DNA of 64,000 nt, taken from positions 992,001-1,056,000 of the forward strand of contig SMMW01000559.1 of the NCBI GenBank assembly GCA_004794655.1. The letters are read 5' to 3'. Position 1 is the stretch's first letter. Every line of letters begins with the position of its first letter. The notes under the pieces were generated by a model. It saw nothing but the letters and a program-made list of their open reading frames with translations, made no database searches and had not been told where the DNA came from. Of the stretch, positions 63,759 to 64,000 are shown in pieces. The translations under genes were made by a program, and so were the position numbers. Origin of the DNA: Marisa cornuarietis (lineage: Eukaryota > Mollusca > Gastropoda > Architaenioglossa > Ampullariidae).

Positions 63759-64000
63759 CTAACTAGTGTAGTCATAGTGGTTGACCAGGTACATATACAG
63801 TTTGTAAGGCGCCTTGTTGGCCATGGAGATGGTCCAGAACGCCTCGTTCGGAATGCCTGCGCGAAGATCCTTGGCCGGCAGTAGAAAGGGACCCGTTGGG
63901 TTGCCTAGCGTACAGTTTTCGCCTTTGAACCACCAACCAGCTTGGTGGCGACTCGCACAGTCAAGGGCGGAGTTGTCGTCGTTGTCTTTGTCGGGTGTAC
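63759..64000 (-). CDS. Fibrinogen C-terminal domain protein (FReD), last exon, partial
   Basis: The minus strand is open from the window edge to a TAG at 63759-63761 (80 residues). It starts TPDKDNDDNSALDCASRHQA and continues GWWFKGENCTLGNPTG, the calcium-site and Cys-bearing block of fibrinogen-related domains (normally TxDxDND...NCA...GGWW...C). AFWTISMANKAPYKLYMYLV follows, less typical than the usual SLKxTxMxIRP ending, and the protein ends in a short Tyr-rich tail. Members are secreted lectin-like or ficolin/FREP-type recognition proteins; in gastropods many act in immunity. The usual short NLNG after the Cys is replaced by a longer, divergent stretch. Upstream exons lie outside the window, so signal peptide and any IgSF domains cannot be judged. 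Confidence 0.75.
   Translation of the reverse strand, partial: TPDKDNDDNSALDCASRHQAGWWFKGENCTLGNPTGPFLLPAKDLRAGIPNEAFWTISMANKAPYKLYMYLVNHYDYTS

Noticed and set aside
36841..64000. Search for a CRISPR-like or operon-like system
   Set aside because: Spliced genes, SINEs and LINEs show animal nuclear DNA; no regularly spaced identical repeats were found, and the 103-bp array has no unique spacers.

Overview
The window looks like nuclear DNA from a lophotrochozoan animal, most likely a gastropod mollusc. It is AT-rich, with short phase-conserved exons in long introns, abundant microsatellites, tRNA-derived SINEs and several families of non-LTR retrotransposon relics. One end carries a fibrinogen-related (FReD) gene of the kind that is expanded in gastropods. 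The species is inferred from style only; nothing in the sequence fixes it. No CRISPR arrays, operons or other prokaryotic features were seen.

Four host genes are supported. (1) About 8.87-12.36 kb, + strand: a rhodopsin-class GPCR in four visible coding exons. It resembles invertebrate melatonin-receptor-like orphan receptors and has NRF in place of DRY and NCLVY in place of NPxxY. (2) 23.12-32.12 kb, + strand: a mitochondrial-type medium-chain acyl-CoA synthetase (ACSM family) in 16 phase-consistent exons, 615 codons. (3) 36.885-55.92 kb, + strand: the RNA-binding protein Unkempt (unk), with six CCCH zinc fingers and a C-terminal coiled coil in 15 exons, 778 codons. The RING-like module that normally ends the protein is absent from the window; the last visible exon supplies a short alternative tail. 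(4) 63.76-64.00 kb, - strand: the C-terminal end of a fibrinogen-domain protein running off the window.

The space between the genes and inside their introns is mostly repeat-derived. 0-7.5 kb holds a fold-back repeat, one copy of a SINE family (here called B), a decayed CR1-like RT fragment and a decayed APE endonuclease LINE. 13.56-15.19 kb is a pogo/Tigger-like DNA transposon with a second one nested inside it. 16.6-22.5 kb holds another tRNA-SINE, a hairpin repeat family, a Rex1/CR1-like LINE and a young SINE (family A) with a 14-bp target-site duplication. 32.6-34.06 kb is a 5'-truncated CR1/L2-like LINE just behind the ACSM gene, followed by further SINE copies. Intron 4 of unk carries an almost complete antisense LINE; its RT domain is broken by a 168-bp copy of unk intron 3 sequence. 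Intron 6 of unk carries a hAT relic with recognisable terminal repeats and an 8-bp target duplication.

The genes are functionally unrelated (signalling, fatty-acid activation, translational control, secreted recognition), so no pathway links them. I found no convincing new molecular system. The most informative unusual structures are the intron-3-to-LINE duplication, the perfect 54-bp loopless palindrome at 40.3 kb, the nested transposons, the RING-less 3' end of unk, and the ~103-bp tandem array next to the FReD gene. Exon borders were set by hand from reading frame, GT/AG signals and remembered family alignments, and have not been confirmed with transcripts.
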